Source: Psychrobacter sp. GP33 (GTDB lineage Bacteria; Pseudomonadota; Gammaproteobacteria; Pseudomonadales; Moraxellaceae). Taken from it: a DNA stretch of 64,000 bases. Below the pieces are notes generated by a model. The model was not told where the DNA came from. It ran no database searches and saw nothing but the letters and a program-made list of their open reading frames with translations. The first letter of the stretch is position 1, and the number at the start of each line of letters is the position of its first letter. The stretch covers positions 310,001-374,000 of the forward strand of contig NZ_JACGYX010000002.1 in assembly GCF_014119005.1 (NCBI RefSeq). Reading direction: 5' to 3'. Both the position numbers and the translations under genes were made by a program. Shown piece by piece: positions 54,730 through 63,750 of the stretch.

Positions 54730-56142
54730 ATGCCGAATACGCTTGTTAATATCATCTACACCGGTGTTGCCGGAACGGGAAAAACCTATCAATTACTCCA
54801 AATTGCCAAGCAATACACCGATTATTTACCGACTATGGATAAGGCTCAATTATTAGCTCAATTGCTGCATAATTTGAGCTGGCGTGAAGTGATATGCTTA
54901 ATTTTATTGGACTTTAAACATCAGCAACAAGAATTGGTTAAAGTACCAGAAATCTTAGCCCATGAGTTTTTTATAGCAAAAGCCGAACATAATGAGCGCA
55001 ATAAAAATTTAAGCAATACGGCGTGGTCAGTGCTGCAAATGCACAGTTCGATAGACTCGCAAACTGTCGATTATAAAAACCGTTCCAGCCAAGCCTATTT
55101 TGATAAAGATAACAGTGGCGCATGGTTTTTACTGCCCGAATGTCTGCCATTATTAACTGATTTATCTGTTCAGTTGCTAGAATATCAGCAAGCGCAAGTT
55201 GCCCCTATCGCGATTACTAAGCCACGTTTTAGTATGGTTAGTTTTCATCAAGCGTATGGTTATGAGGAGTTTGTTGAAGGGATTCGCCCGGTGTTGGGCG
55301 CCAATGCTCAGGGGCAAATCAGCTATGGTATTCAAGATGGGGCATTTTTGCAGTTGTGCCAGCGCGCAGTAAACGACCCCGAACAGCGCTATGCAATGCT
55401 CATCGATGAGCTCAACCGCGCCAATGTCTCACGGGTATTTGGGGAGCTACTTAGCTTAATCGAGCCGGACAAACGCAGCGGACAAGCTCATGCCATGCAG
55501 GTGAATTTAGCGTACTCTGGACGCCCCTTTAGCGTACCTGCCAATGTCGATATCTATGCCACGATGAATACCCAAGACCATTCGCTAGCGCCGCTCGACA
55601 TAGCAATGCGCCGCCGTTTTCGCTTTATTGACTGTCCGCCGCGCCCAGAATTATTATCTACGATTAAAGTCTTAAGTGATGATAATAACAGCAACGAAAA
55701 TGACCCTGTAAACGAGATTGATTTAGCTCAGTTACTTAAGGGTCTTAATCAAAGAATTATTGAAAGTTTAGGAATAGAAGCACAGTTGGGTCATGCCTTT
55801 TTTTGTGCTGTACAGGATATAACGCAGTTGCAAACGGTGTTAATTGAACAAATTATTCCGCAATTGGTGCAAGTCACTGGCGGACAAGTGAGCTTGTTGC
55901 AGTATCTGTTTTGTGATGAGCAGCAGCCTTTTACCGCACAGTTTATTCAAGACGGGCAAGCAGTGCTGTCGCAATCGAACTCGCATAATGAACAGAGTAA
56001 TTTTACCCATCAAAATGCAGTGTCTAACTTGCACCAGACACTCTTAAACCAAGGTATCAGCCACTATAAAATCAATGCAGACTTGCTTGCTAGAACAGGT
56101 GCGTTTGCTAATGCTGCTACTTACCAGCGTTTATATGGATAG
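54730..56142 (+). CDS. McrB-type AAA+ GTPase of a type IV restriction-like system, without N-terminal reader domain
   Basis: The motor subunit of an McrBC-type system. The 470-residue protein has Walker A GVAGTGKT (residues 12-19), the McrB-typical SFHQAYGYEEFVEGIRPVL (171-189), Walker B LIDELNRAN (224-232) and the NTxD motif as MNTQDHSLAPLD (279-290) with RRRFRF (294-299). E. coli McrB carries about 160 residues of 5-methylcytosine-reading domain before the motor, which is absent here. An in-frame stop at 54703-54705 shows the gene cannot extend upstream. Instead an 85-residue insert (50-136) separates Walker A from the rest of the motor. The mcrC gene follows after 48 bases. Confidence 0.85.
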   Translation: MPNTLVNIIYTGVAGTGKTYQLLQIAKQYTDYLPTMDKAQLLAQLLHNLSWREVICLILLDFKHQQQELVKVPEILAHEFFIAKAEHNERNKNLSNTAWSVLQMHSSIDSQTVDYKNRSSQAYFDKDNSGAWFLLPECLPLLTDLSVQLLEYQQAQVAPIAITKPRFSMVSFHQAYGYEEFVEGIRPVLGANAQGQISYGIQDGAFLQLCQRAVNDPEQRYAMLIDELNRANVSRVFGELLSLIEPDKRSGQAHAMQVNLAYSGRPFSVPANVDIYATMNTQDHSLAPLDIAMRRRFRFIDCPPRPELLSTIKVLSDDNNSNENDPVNEIDLAQLLKGLNQRIIESLGIEAQLGHAFFCAVQDITQLQTVLIEQIIPQLVQVTGGQVSLLQYLFCDEQQPFTAQFIQDGQAVLSQSNSHNEQSNFTHQNAVSNLHQTLLNQGISHYKINADLLARTGAFANAATYQRLYG

Positions 56143-56190
56143 TATGAGTATGTTTATTGGCGTGACTATAAAGAGGGTGGAAGAGTAACG

Positions 56191-57759
56191 ATGTCATTAA
56201 CAGCTGACCGCTCGCAGCCTAATCATACTGTACAGGCTAATCATGCAATAAGTCCTGCCACATCATCAGCGTCTACGTCTTTACCTATGTCTGCATCTAC
56301 AATAATAACTGTTTTTGAACATCAACGCTTAACCGCGCAAGATTTTGTCCATTCAAGTGATTTTTCGTGGCTAATGGCGCAAGAGTTTGCCGTGTTTAAC
56401 GTCCAGCGCCAGCGCGGACAATGGCAGCTAAAAGTCGGGCATTACATTGGCATCATCGTATTACTCAGCGGTATGACGCTTGAGATATTACCCAAACCAG
56501 TTGCTGGTATGGCAAGAAATAACGCCTTGCAAAATGATGAGATTGTATCCACTCGGCAGTGGGTGCAGCGCATGCTAAGCGCGTTATTTAGTACTCATAG
56601 CACACCGCAAGGCAAGCAGCCGCACACTCAGCATTTGGGTCAATTTAGTTCTCAATTAACGCCACTAACGAGCCAAAACTTGCCGTTATCAACTTGGCTT
56701 GTGATGCAGTTTTTTCAAAAATTGACCCGCTATTACCCCAATAAAAATTATCAAATAGAAGTTGATACGCAGGTACGGCTACAAGGTAAATTACTTATTA
56801 AAGAGCAGCTGCGCCGTCATGGTGCTCAGCCGCATAAGTTTGTCAGTGAAGTCAGTATTTTGAGTCAGGATTTGCTACACAATCGAATCATTAAAAGTGC
56901 TTTTATGCTGCTGGCTCCATTATTCCAAACCCAATTAATAGTACCTCAGTGGCAAGTTTGGCAGCCGATAACGCCATTAACTGTACATGAGTTACGGCAA
57001 CTAGAATCACTATATCTTAGCGCTAAACGTCAACTCAATAGCCAGCCTTTATCACCGGTACAACTGCAATCCGCACAGCAGCTGCTAGATATTGCCTATT
57101 GGTTATTACAAGCACAGCAACCTAATATCAACGTAGGCAGTAGTGTACAGGCGCATTCACAATCGCTACCAACGCACGCGCCACTGCGTTTGTGCTTATT
57201 AATAAATATGAATCAAGCATTTGAGCAGTGGGTCAGTCAGTGCCTTAGCGCTTTTTTTGTACCACAAAATAAGCCTAAAATGCCGTCTTATGAATTGCGC
57301 TATCAGCCGCGTGATGTTTGGCTCCGCGATGATAGTGGGCAGGCGTGCCTATCCATTCAGCCGGATATGCTGGTTTATCGCTTGGCTAACCAGCAGCACT
57401 ATGAAAATAGTAGTTTTGATAATAAAATGTCAAAGGCTAATTCTAAGCTTAACTTCAACTCTACGTTTAATCATGAGCTTAATAAAGCAACCACGCCTTT
57501 GCGGCAGTGCAGCCACGTTATCGACACCAAATGGAAGCACTTAGCACATCCGCGTGATATCAGCGCCAGCGACGCCTACCAGCTCACCAGTTACGCGCAA
57601 GCGTATCAGGCAGAGCAAGTGTGGCTGGTGTATCCAACCACTGACTATAAGCGTGCGCCCGTGCTGCTTACGCCAACAAATAATACTGACCATCGACAGG
57701 CTAAATTGTGGTTAATGCCTTTTAATTTAATTACAGGCATATTAAATCAGCAAAACTAG
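56191..57759 (+). CDS. mcrC: McrC-type 5-methylcytosine restriction endonuclease subunit
   Basis: A 522-residue nuclease partner of the McrB-like protein. The N-terminal McrC domain begins after a Ser/Ala-rich leader of about 38 residues (VFEHQRLTAQDF) and holds the strand GIIVLLSGMTLEILPKP. The middle contains GKLLIKEQLRRHGAQP, and the C-terminal PD-(D/E)xK nuclease has PD at 391-392, Asp445 and Lys447 in HVIDTKWKH. The preceding MNQAFEQWV helix is typical. A Ser/Asn/Lys-rich insertion (about 405-432) sits between the two catalytic strands. A GGAAGAG site precedes the ATG. The symbol is by homology; cleavage of modified DNA is inferred. Confidence 0.88.
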   Translation: MSLTADRSQPNHTVQANHAISPATSSASTSLPMSASTIITVFEHQRLTAQDFVHSSDFSWLMAQEFAVFNVQRQRGQWQLKVGHYIGIIVLLSGMTLEILPKPVAGMARNNALQNDEIVSTRQWVQRMLSALFSTHSTPQGKQPHTQHLGQFSSQLTPLTSQNLPLSTWLVMQFFQKLTRYYPNKNYQIEVDTQVRLQGKLLIKEQLRRHGAQPHKFVSEVSILSQDLLHNRIIKSAFMLLAPLFQTQLIVPQWQVWQPITPLTVHELRQLESLYLSAKRQLNSQPLSPVQLQSAQQLLDIAYWLLQAQQPNINVGSSVQAHSQSLPTHAPLRLCLLINMNQAFEQWVSQCLSAFFVPQNKPKMPSYELRYQPRDVWLRDDSGQACLSIQPDMLVYRLANQQHYENSSFDNKMSKANSKLNFNSTFNHELNKATTPLRQCSHVIDTKWKHLAHPRDISASDAYQLTSYAQAYQAEQVWLVYPTTDYKRAPVLLTPTNNTDHRQAKLWLMPFNLITGILNQQN

Positions 57760-58088
57760 ACGCAAATTATTAAAATAAACATACTAAATCATATTGCCCC
57801 AACGTCATAAAATATAAATTATGATGAATTATTTACTAAATATGGCGAATTTTAGGTAAACAGCTTGAGTATCTGGCTTAAAAAGTGCCGATTTATCCTT
57901 AAAAACAGGGTTAAATCCATATAAATCAAAATAAATGCTAAATATTATAAAATAATTGAAAATAGGTGTTGACACAATCGCCTTAACCCCTTAATATGTG
58001 CACCTCGATAGCGACAAACACTAACAACTTAGCGGTTCTTACCAATAACGAGTTAATGATTGAAAGTATCGAGATGATAGATAAGCAT
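57760..58088. other. AT-rich gap between mcrC and the tRNA cluster
   Basis: 329 bases with no ORF. It contains a consensus promoter for the tRNA genes (57969-57997) and no visible terminator for mcrBC. Confidence 0.5.
57969..57997 (+). promoter_or_regulatory. Consensus sigma-70 promoter of the tRNA cluster
   Basis: TTGACA (57969-57974), a 17-base spacer and TAATAT (57992-57997). It is a near-consensus promoter about 90 bases upstream of tRNA-Pro, which fits stable-RNA expression. Confidence 0.75.
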
Positions 58089-58165
<77 letters not shown>

Positions 58166-58176
58166 TCTATTTTATG

Positions 58177-58198
58177 AAAGCCTTACAGGCTTTTTTTT
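58177..58198 (+). terminator. Short terminator after tRNA-Pro
   Basis: The arms AAGCC/GGCTT (58178-58182, 58187-58191) with a short loop are followed by T residues. It may separate tRNA-Pro from the next two tRNAs, or be partly read through. Confidence 0.6.
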
Positions 58199-58260
58199 AT
58201 GTATAATGGTTTAGTTTCTGTTACTATGATTCTGCTAGCATATATAAAAGTCCTTCAAGA

Positions 58261-58337
58261 GCGCCTGTAGCTCAGCAGGATAGAGCACCTGCCTTCTAAG
58301 TAGGTGGTCGCAGGTTCGAGCCCTGCCAGGCGCACCA
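58261..58337 (+). tRNA. tRNA-Arg (anticodon TCT)
   Basis: A 77-base cloverleaf with acceptor stem GCGCCTG/CAGGCGC, the anticodon loop CTTCTAA (TCT) and an encoded CCA. Confidence 0.96.
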
Positions 58338-58381
58338 TTTAGCCTGCATGATATTGCTCCTAGTTAGCAATAGTTCTTTAT

Positions 58382-58458
58382 GGCGGTTGTAGCTCAGTTG
58401 GTAGAGCCCCGGGTTGTGATCTCGGTTGTCGTGGGTTCGAGTCCCATCAGTCGCCCCA
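58382..58458 (+). tRNA. tRNA-His (anticodon GTG)
   Basis: A 77-base cloverleaf with the extra 5' G at position -1 (58382) facing the discriminator C, which is the tRNA-His identity feature. The anticodon loop is TTGTGAT (GTG), and CCA is encoded. Confidence 0.95.
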
Positions 58459-58874
58459 ATTTTTTCTGTTTTCCTCGTTCTACTTGTATTATCCTACCTT
58501 TTACCAATATCTATTTATTTACATTAAAAATATTTGCCTTCTTTGGCAATTTTTTGCGTTTGTCTTTTATGATTTATAATCCTAATTATCAATTGCCCTG
58601 ATACTTATCTTTACGTGCTTCACTATTTATCTGTATAAGCAAGTTTATATATTATTTGAGCGCTTAGTTGACGAGCAATACTTACGACAATATCGAAGCG
58701 TAGTAGACTCAATATAAGGTAGTGTGCTTATGCTGATAGGTAGTGGGGTGTGTGCAGCGTACGTATATTCTTATTGGTAGTCCATATTCAATGATTTTTC
58801 TTGTGTAATGGCTACTAGGTGGTTTATTTTGCTACGTTTGCGCAATTGGCCATATAGGGCTGAGGATAGAATTT
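58459..58874. other. Intergenic region between the tRNA cluster and the AraC-type gene
   Basis: 416 bases. No T-rich terminator for the tRNAs and no ORF with a ribosome-binding site was identified. The promoter of the regulator gene probably lies here. Confidence 0.4.
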
Positions 58875-59828
58875 ATGGACGCGTTGAGCATGTTATTAGA
58901 AAACGTGCATTTATTCGAGACGAAGTATTACCGTCTACAAGGTTCGGGTAATTGGTCGTTTTCCCTCACTAGAAAAGATACGATTGTATTTTACTTAGTG
59001 GTATCAGGCAGCTTTTGCATTAATATTGATGGCAGCGCTCGCCAAGCACATGCTGGTGATATGATTATGATTCCAAATACGCATCAGCATGTGTCGTACG
59101 CTACAAATTATCACGGTGATACTGCTCAGGCTTTGGATGATAAGTTGTTAGGGCTAAGCTCGCAGAGTATTATGATAAATGATGATAATGAAAACAAAGC
59201 TGATTCTGATGCGCATTTAATATTGATTGAATGTAAATACGATAAGGATATGATACGCCCGCTATTGTCGGTATTGCCATCGATTTTACCTGAAATTGAT
59301 GATTTACCTGAGAGTCGTTTGGAAGTTATTGATGTAGCTATTAGGCTATTGGCGCTTGAGTCTGAGCATGAGCGAATGGGTAAGACAGCAGTAATCAATC
59401 ATTGGGCAAGTATCATGATGATTGAGTGTCTGCGCACGTATATTGAGCGTTTGCCTGAGGCGACGGATAACTGGCTACGGGCAATGAAAGATCCGTATCT
59501 TGCCAAGGCGCTGGCGGTGATGCATGATGACCCAAGCCGTAATTGGACGATTCATAAGTTGGCAGAAGTCGCTGGAATGTCGCGCTCAAGCTTTGCGCAG
59601 CGTTTTAAAGACAGTGTGGGCATGCCGCCGTTGACCTATTTAATTGATTACCGTTTGCGCCTTGCCGCGCGTTACTTGCGCTTACAGCAAAATAGTATTG
59701 GTCGTATCAGTGAGCTGGTGGGCTATGCGTCGGACTCGACGTTTAGCCAAGCATTTAAACGCGTTTATGGGTTATCGCCAAAAGCCTATCGGCAGCAATA
59801 TCAAAAACAGACGCACGAAAAATCATAA
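58875..59828 (+). CDS. AraC family transcriptional regulator with cupin-type sensor domain
   Basis: A 317-residue regulator. Its N-terminal cupin-type domain (about residues 8-80, with the segments YLVVSGSFCINIDG and AHAGDMIMIPNTHQHV) probably binds a small ligand. Its C-terminal AraC HTH domain (about 210-312) has two helix-turn-helix units, TIHKLAEVAGMSRSSFAQRFKDSVG and ISELVGYASDSTFSQAFKRVYGLSPKAYR. The region between them (80-130) is Asp/Asn/Ser-rich. No obvious target operon is adjacent. A terminator follows at 60000-60033. Confidence 0.9.
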   Translation: MDALSMLLENVHLFETKYYRLQGSGNWSFSLTRKDTIVFYLVVSGSFCINIDGSARQAHAGDMIMIPNTHQHVSYATNYHGDTAQALDDKLLGLSSQSIMINDDNENKADSDAHLILIECKYDKDMIRPLLSVLPSILPEIDDLPESRLEVIDVAIRLLALESEHERMGKTAVINHWASIMMIECLRTYIERLPEATDNWLRAMKDPYLAKALAVMHDDPSRNWTIHKLAEVAGMSRSSFAQRFKDSVGMPPLTYLIDYRLRLAARYLRLQQNSIGRISELVGYASDSTFSQAFKRVYGLSPKAYRQQYQKQTHEKS

Positions 59829-60130
59829 CGGTATAAAAGATGTGTGTGTTAGCAGTGGTTACATTTACATGTGTAGCTAAGATCTTGATTAAAGGTTAAC
59901 TGCTGATAATGTGTCAGTTGGGCCAATCTGACATCAGCTGACAAGGGCGCTGGCTTCAGGTATTATGGGGCAGTAAGCCATCTGCATTTAGTTTCTAACT
60001 AAGCACTTATTTTCTAGCTGAGTGCTTGTTTTTAACGAACAGCTTAGGTTAACTGGGTTTGACTATTGAATGTTTGCCCAGCTATATACAGATTATGCTT
60101 ACATCTACTTCTTACTGGTGATGGTACATT
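59829..60130. other. Intergenic region after the AraC-type gene
   Basis: About 300 bases that contain the terminator at 60000-60033 and the repeated element TGTCAG/CTGACA (59912-59943). No ORF was seen. Confidence 0.4.
60000..60033 (+). terminator. Intrinsic terminator after the AraC-type gene
   Basis: The stem AAGCACT/AGTGCTT (60001-60007, 60021-60027) with a 13-base loop is followed by a G and five T residues. Confidence 0.65.
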
Positions 60131-61183
60131 ATGACCCAACCGACCGTTAAACCTGCCGTTCAGGCGTCTGTTAAGCATGGCAAGTCTGCTCCTTCTATTA
60201 ATGATAATGACTTTGAAAGCCAGTCTCGAGCAGCATCCATGCTCATTTGTGATAGCCAATCTAGCACGCTGCCCATATTAGACAAAGCGGGACTAATAGC
60301 ATTATTTGCTATTCCTGCTGAGGTAGATAGTGCTCATCATTCTTTATCTCATCATCCTCTTTTTGCTCATACCTCTTTTGTATCCGATAGTAGTGAGATG
60401 AGTGTGGAGCGTTTGCGAGTCCTGCATTACCAGTGGCAGCATGAGCGCACCCGACAGCTATATATGGCATCGGTTCATACCCGTCCCACTTATTTGGTGC
60501 AATTGCTCAAACGCCAGTTCATAGAATATCAGCAGTATGAGTTGGCGCAGCAGCTGGATAAACGCGGTCTAATTGATACCGAAGCGCTGGCGCGTTTATG
60601 GCAACAGCTGCACGTGGTCGACGATATTATTACTGATATTGTCCAGCATATGCCCGCCCAGCAGCCAGCTGGCTGGCAGATAACGGTACAAGAGGGACAA
60701 AATCCTTTATGCTTACCGACTGTCGGTGCCTTAAAACATCCTAAGCCTATATTAGACCAAGCTAGCCTAACCAGTTATGTTCTCGGTCATTTTGGTGTCA
60801 GTAGCTTTACCTATGATCGCGGTTATTATATCGGTCATGTGATAGGTTATCTGTTCAGCTGTTATTTTTGTGCGCACTTATCGATTATCTATAGCGTTAC
60901 TGCCCTTGGTCAAGACGTGGTTATCGATTATGATTATGCGAGCCTTGAGACGCCGCATATGGTGCGCTTATTGCAAGGGTTAGATGGTTATTGTAAAAAA
61001 CGCATTTATCAGCTGGCGGTTATTTGCGCTCGCTTGAGTGTCTATGCGTCTGATAAGCGTATTGAAAAAATGCTCATTACCGAGGTTAATGACTTCGATA
61101 AAAAATTGCAGCAGCAGCATTTGGATGTTTTGCTGTTACAAGGGATGATGCCAGAGAGTAGTGACTCAACGCCGCTGTTTTAA
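60131..61183 (+). CDS. Hypothetical protein, family unrecognised
   Basis: A 350-residue protein upstream of gspF on the same strand. Its N-terminal about 55 residues are polar. The middle is helical with many Gln, Leu and Arg residues (LLKRQFIEYQQYELAQQL). A hydrophobic stretch at about residues 230-260 (YYIGHVIGYLFSCYFCAHLSIIYSV) may be one membrane segment or a buried core, and the end is helical. No signal peptide is seen. The frame is well used and the codon choice matches the neighbours, so it is probably real. I do not know its function. Its place directly ahead of gspF (127 bases) permits, but does not show, a link to secretion. Confidence 0.65.
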   Translation: MTQPTVKPAVQASVKHGKSAPSINDNDFESQSRAASMLICDSQSSTLPILDKAGLIALFAIPAEVDSAHHSLSHHPLFAHTSFVSDSSEMSVERLRVLHYQWQHERTRQLYMASVHTRPTYLVQLLKRQFIEYQQYELAQQLDKRGLIDTEALARLWQQLHVVDDIITDIVQHMPAQQPAGWQITVQEGQNPLCLPTVGALKHPKPILDQASLTSYVLGHFGVSSFTYDRGYYIGHVIGYLFSCYFCAHLSIIYSVTALGQDVVIDYDYASLETPHMVRLLQGLDGYCKKRIYQLAVICARLSVYASDKRIEKMLITEVNDFDKKLQQQHLDVLLLQGMMPESSDSTPLF

Positions 61184-61322
61184 AAACTTCCTTCATTTAA
61201 TTACCTTTTTTCAATCGACTAATTTTTGATAATTTAGTCGTATAAATTCTGTATTTTTACTCGCGTTATGTTGCTTTTTTGCCGTTCCTCTATATGCGCA
61301 ACCTTGTAGGATGACCACTGCT

Positions 61323-62534
61323 ATGCCCGCTTATCATTATAAAGCATTGGATGAACAGGGTGCGGTCCAAAAGGGGCTGTTAGAAGGCGATTCTGCGCGG
61401 CAAGTGCGCCAACAGCTGCGCGATAAACAATGGACGCCGATGGAAGTTGGCGCGGTCAATGCCACTCACAATAGCCAAGGCCGTCAACAAGGTCGTTATA
61501 AAAAACCCTCTGCGTATGAGCTGGCATTATTAACCCGTCAGCTGTCAGTGCTCCTTGCTGCGGGTATTCCTTTAGAAGAAACCCTTGCTGCCGTCGCCAA
61601 GCAGTCACCAAAAACCCATATAAAATCCTTAATGCTAGCCGTACGGTCGCACGTCTTAGAAGGGTTAAGCTTTGCCCGTGCCTTGCAGCAAGCTACCAGC
61701 TTTCCACCGCTATATATCGCCACCATTGCTGCCGGGGAAAAGTCAGGTCACTTGGATTTAATTCTCAATCAGCTCGCTGATTACACTGAAAACCGCTTCG
61801 CTTTACAAAAAAAAATTCAAGGGGCAATGGTTTATCCCATTGTTTTAATGATCATGGCGATTTCTGTTATTATGGGATTGATGAGCTTTGTAGTGCCGAA
61901 GATTGTCAAAGTTTTTGAGCAATCCGAGCAGGCGTTACCACTAATTACTCAAGTGGTACTCTCCATGTCCAATGTCATTACTCAGTGGTGGTGGCTAATG
62001 CTATTGATTATTGGCGGCGGTGCATTCTTCTTATATCGTCTTGCTCAAACGCCAGCAGGCAAGCTAAGTCTAGACAGTTTGGTACTCAAGCTGCCCGTTC
62101 TTGCGCGCTTGTCAAAAGGTCTTAATGCGGCACGTTTTGCCAGTACCCTTGCCATCTTAGTTCGCTCGGGCGTGCCGTTGATTGAAGCACTACATATTGG
62201 TGCGGCAGTTACTACCAATCTGCATATTCAGAAAGCCATTATTTCTGCCGCTGATAGGGTCACTGAAGGCGCAAGCTTATCGAATCAGCTGGAAAAATCG
62301 GCTTATTTTCCCCCGATGATGGTGCAAATGATTAAAAGTGGCGAGAATTCAGGCGAGCTTGAAAACATGCTCAGTCGTGCCGCCACCATGCAAGAGGCAG
62401 AAGCTACCAACTTTATCAGCACATTATTGTCGCTGCTTGAGCCATTAATGCTGGTGCTAATGGGCGTTGTGGTTATGATTATTGTGATGGCAGTGATGCT
62501 ACCAATTGTAAACATGAATGATTTGGCAGGTTAA
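61323..62534 (+). CDS. gspF: Type II secretion system inner-membrane platform protein GspF
   Basis: The platform protein that couples GspE to the pseudopilus. From the ATG at 61323 it has 403 residues: an N-terminal MPAYHYKALDEQGAVQKGLLEGDS, two T2SSF domains (about residues 65-190 and 270-390) with ALLTRQLSVLLAAGIPLEETL and ARFASTLAILVRSGVPLIEAL, and three membrane helices (near 170-195, 220-240 and 375-400). An ATG at 61311 is also in frame, but AGG directly abuts it and cannot serve it. Motifs and length are normal. Confidence 0.94.
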   Translation: MPAYHYKALDEQGAVQKGLLEGDSARQVRQQLRDKQWTPMEVGAVNATHNSQGRQQGRYKKPSAYELALLTRQLSVLLAAGIPLEETLAAVAKQSPKTHIKSLMLAVRSHVLEGLSFARALQQATSFPPLYIATIAAGEKSGHLDLILNQLADYTENRFALQKKIQGAMVYPIVLMIMAISVIMGLMSFVVPKIVKVFEQSEQALPLITQVVLSMSNVITQWWWLMLLIIGGGAFFLYRLAQTPAGKLSLDSLVLKLPVLARLSKGLNAARFASTLAILVRSGVPLIEALHIGAAVTTNLHIQKAIISAADRVTEGASLSNQLEKSAYFPPMMVQMIKSGENSGELENMLSRAATMQEAEATNFISTLLSLLEPLMLVLMGVVVMIIVMAVMLPIVNMNDLAG

Positions 62535-62977
62535 GGGCTGGGCAGCACTAAAATTTATCTATTCAATAATATTCATTGAGCAATTTCACCTTTTTTATTT
62601 CGCATACACCCATCTATTATTCCTCAATAATCTATCAATTTGACTTAACTACTCTTTAGGTTTCTTAAGTTTTTCTTACTGTTGTATATTGTTGTCTCAC
62701 AGCTGTTTTTACTATGGGTCATTGCATCGTTACGCTATAGTATTTCGTACTGATCGCAATTCTGGTCAAGATTCTTTAATAGTACAGTGCGGGTAACCAA
62801 TCACTAATAAAATAACAATAATGGGGTAGTACGCTGCGGTTAGACTAACCATGACTAAACGATATGACTGTGCCTATTAAGAATGCTAAGCAATGGTAGA
62901 TAAATATAAAACCATCGTCTATAGTGATTATCATTTAAGCATTAAAACTGACTGTATCCTTTTAATAGCTAACCGTG
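62535..62977. other. Intergenic region between gspF and gspG
   Basis: About 440 AT-rich bases with a short palindrome GGTTAGACTAACC (62838-62850). There is no clear terminator after gspF. gspG therefore probably has its own promoter, which is not evident by eye. Confidence 0.4.
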
Positions 62978-63523
62978 ATGACCGCTTCTATGACTATAAA
63001 ATTGTTAATGAATCTACAAATGCCAATAAAAGAAATTATACAAAAAGAGACGTTGCCTGCGTCTAATCCAGCACAGTATCGCGCTGGTCGTTTTAATTAT
63101 AAACATAATCAGTCTCAATCTGGCTTTACCTTGATTGAAATCATGGTAGTCATTGTGATTTTGGCAATTCTTGCTGGATTGGTCGTCCCAAAAGTGGTGG
63201 GACAAAGTGATAAAGCAAGAGTAAAAACCACCGAAACCGCGCTTGCTACCGTCTCTAATGCGTTGGATATGTATAAGATTGATAATTCGCGTTATCCGTC
63301 TACCGCGCAAGGGCTCGATGCATTAACTACGCCACCTGCTGATGCCAAAAACTATCCTGAAGGTGGCTATATTAAAGGCGGTTATCCAACGGATGGTTGG
63401 GAAAACGAGCTACAATATGTTGCTCCTGGCTCTGAGGGGCGCGTGTATGATTTATTCTCGCTTGGCGCAGATGGCCAGCAGGGCGGTGATGGGCAAGACG
63501 CTGATATTTATGCTCAGTTATAA
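62978..63523 (+). CDS. gspG: Type II secretion system major pseudopilin GspG
   Basis: The major pseudopilin of the T2SS. The prepilin peptidase site is SQSG/FTLIEIMVVIVILAILAGLVVPKV, with the conserved Glu at +5. The C-terminal part has the calcium-site loop and GGDGQDADIY, and the body shows the usual LDMYKIDNSRYPSTAQGLDALTTPP. If translation starts at 62978, the pre-sequence is about 49 residues, long for a type IV pilin-like leader (6-25 is usual). Starts at 62990, 63008 or 63020 would shorten it, but still leave at least 34. A terminator follows at 63616-63652. Confidence 0.95.
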   Translation: MTASMTIKLLMNLQMPIKEIIQKETLPASNPAQYRAGRFNYKHNQSQSGFTLIEIMVVIVILAILAGLVVPKVVGQSDKARVKTTETALATVSNALDMYKIDNSRYPSTAQGLDALTTPPADAKNYPEGGYIKGGYPTDGWENELQYVAPGSEGRVYDLFSLGADGQQGGDGQDADIYAQL

Positions 63524-63615
63524 ACCTGTGCTCAGTTATCACCTTATATTCAGTAACAATACTATATAGGCAAGTTGGACTCACCAGTCCAATCAAGGAT
63601 TATGACCCAAAAGGA

Positions 63616-63652
63616 TTATCAACCAATGAGCTATTATTGGTTGATATTTTTT
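63616..63652 (+). terminator. Intrinsic terminator after gspG
   Basis: A perfect 11-bp stem TATCAACCAAT/ATTGGTTGATA (63617-63627, 63636-63646) is followed by six T residues. Confidence 0.88.
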
Positions 63653-63750
63653 ATTCTGCCAAATGTTAGTTCATTTACAGCTTAATTATTTTAATAACGA
63701 ATCAGCTTGATATCTTATTGATGAGCAATAGCAATAAAAGGTAATTATTT

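Noticed and set aside
60131..60260. Possible signal peptide on the 350-residue unknown protein
   Set aside because: The N-terminus is polar and has no hydrophobic core.
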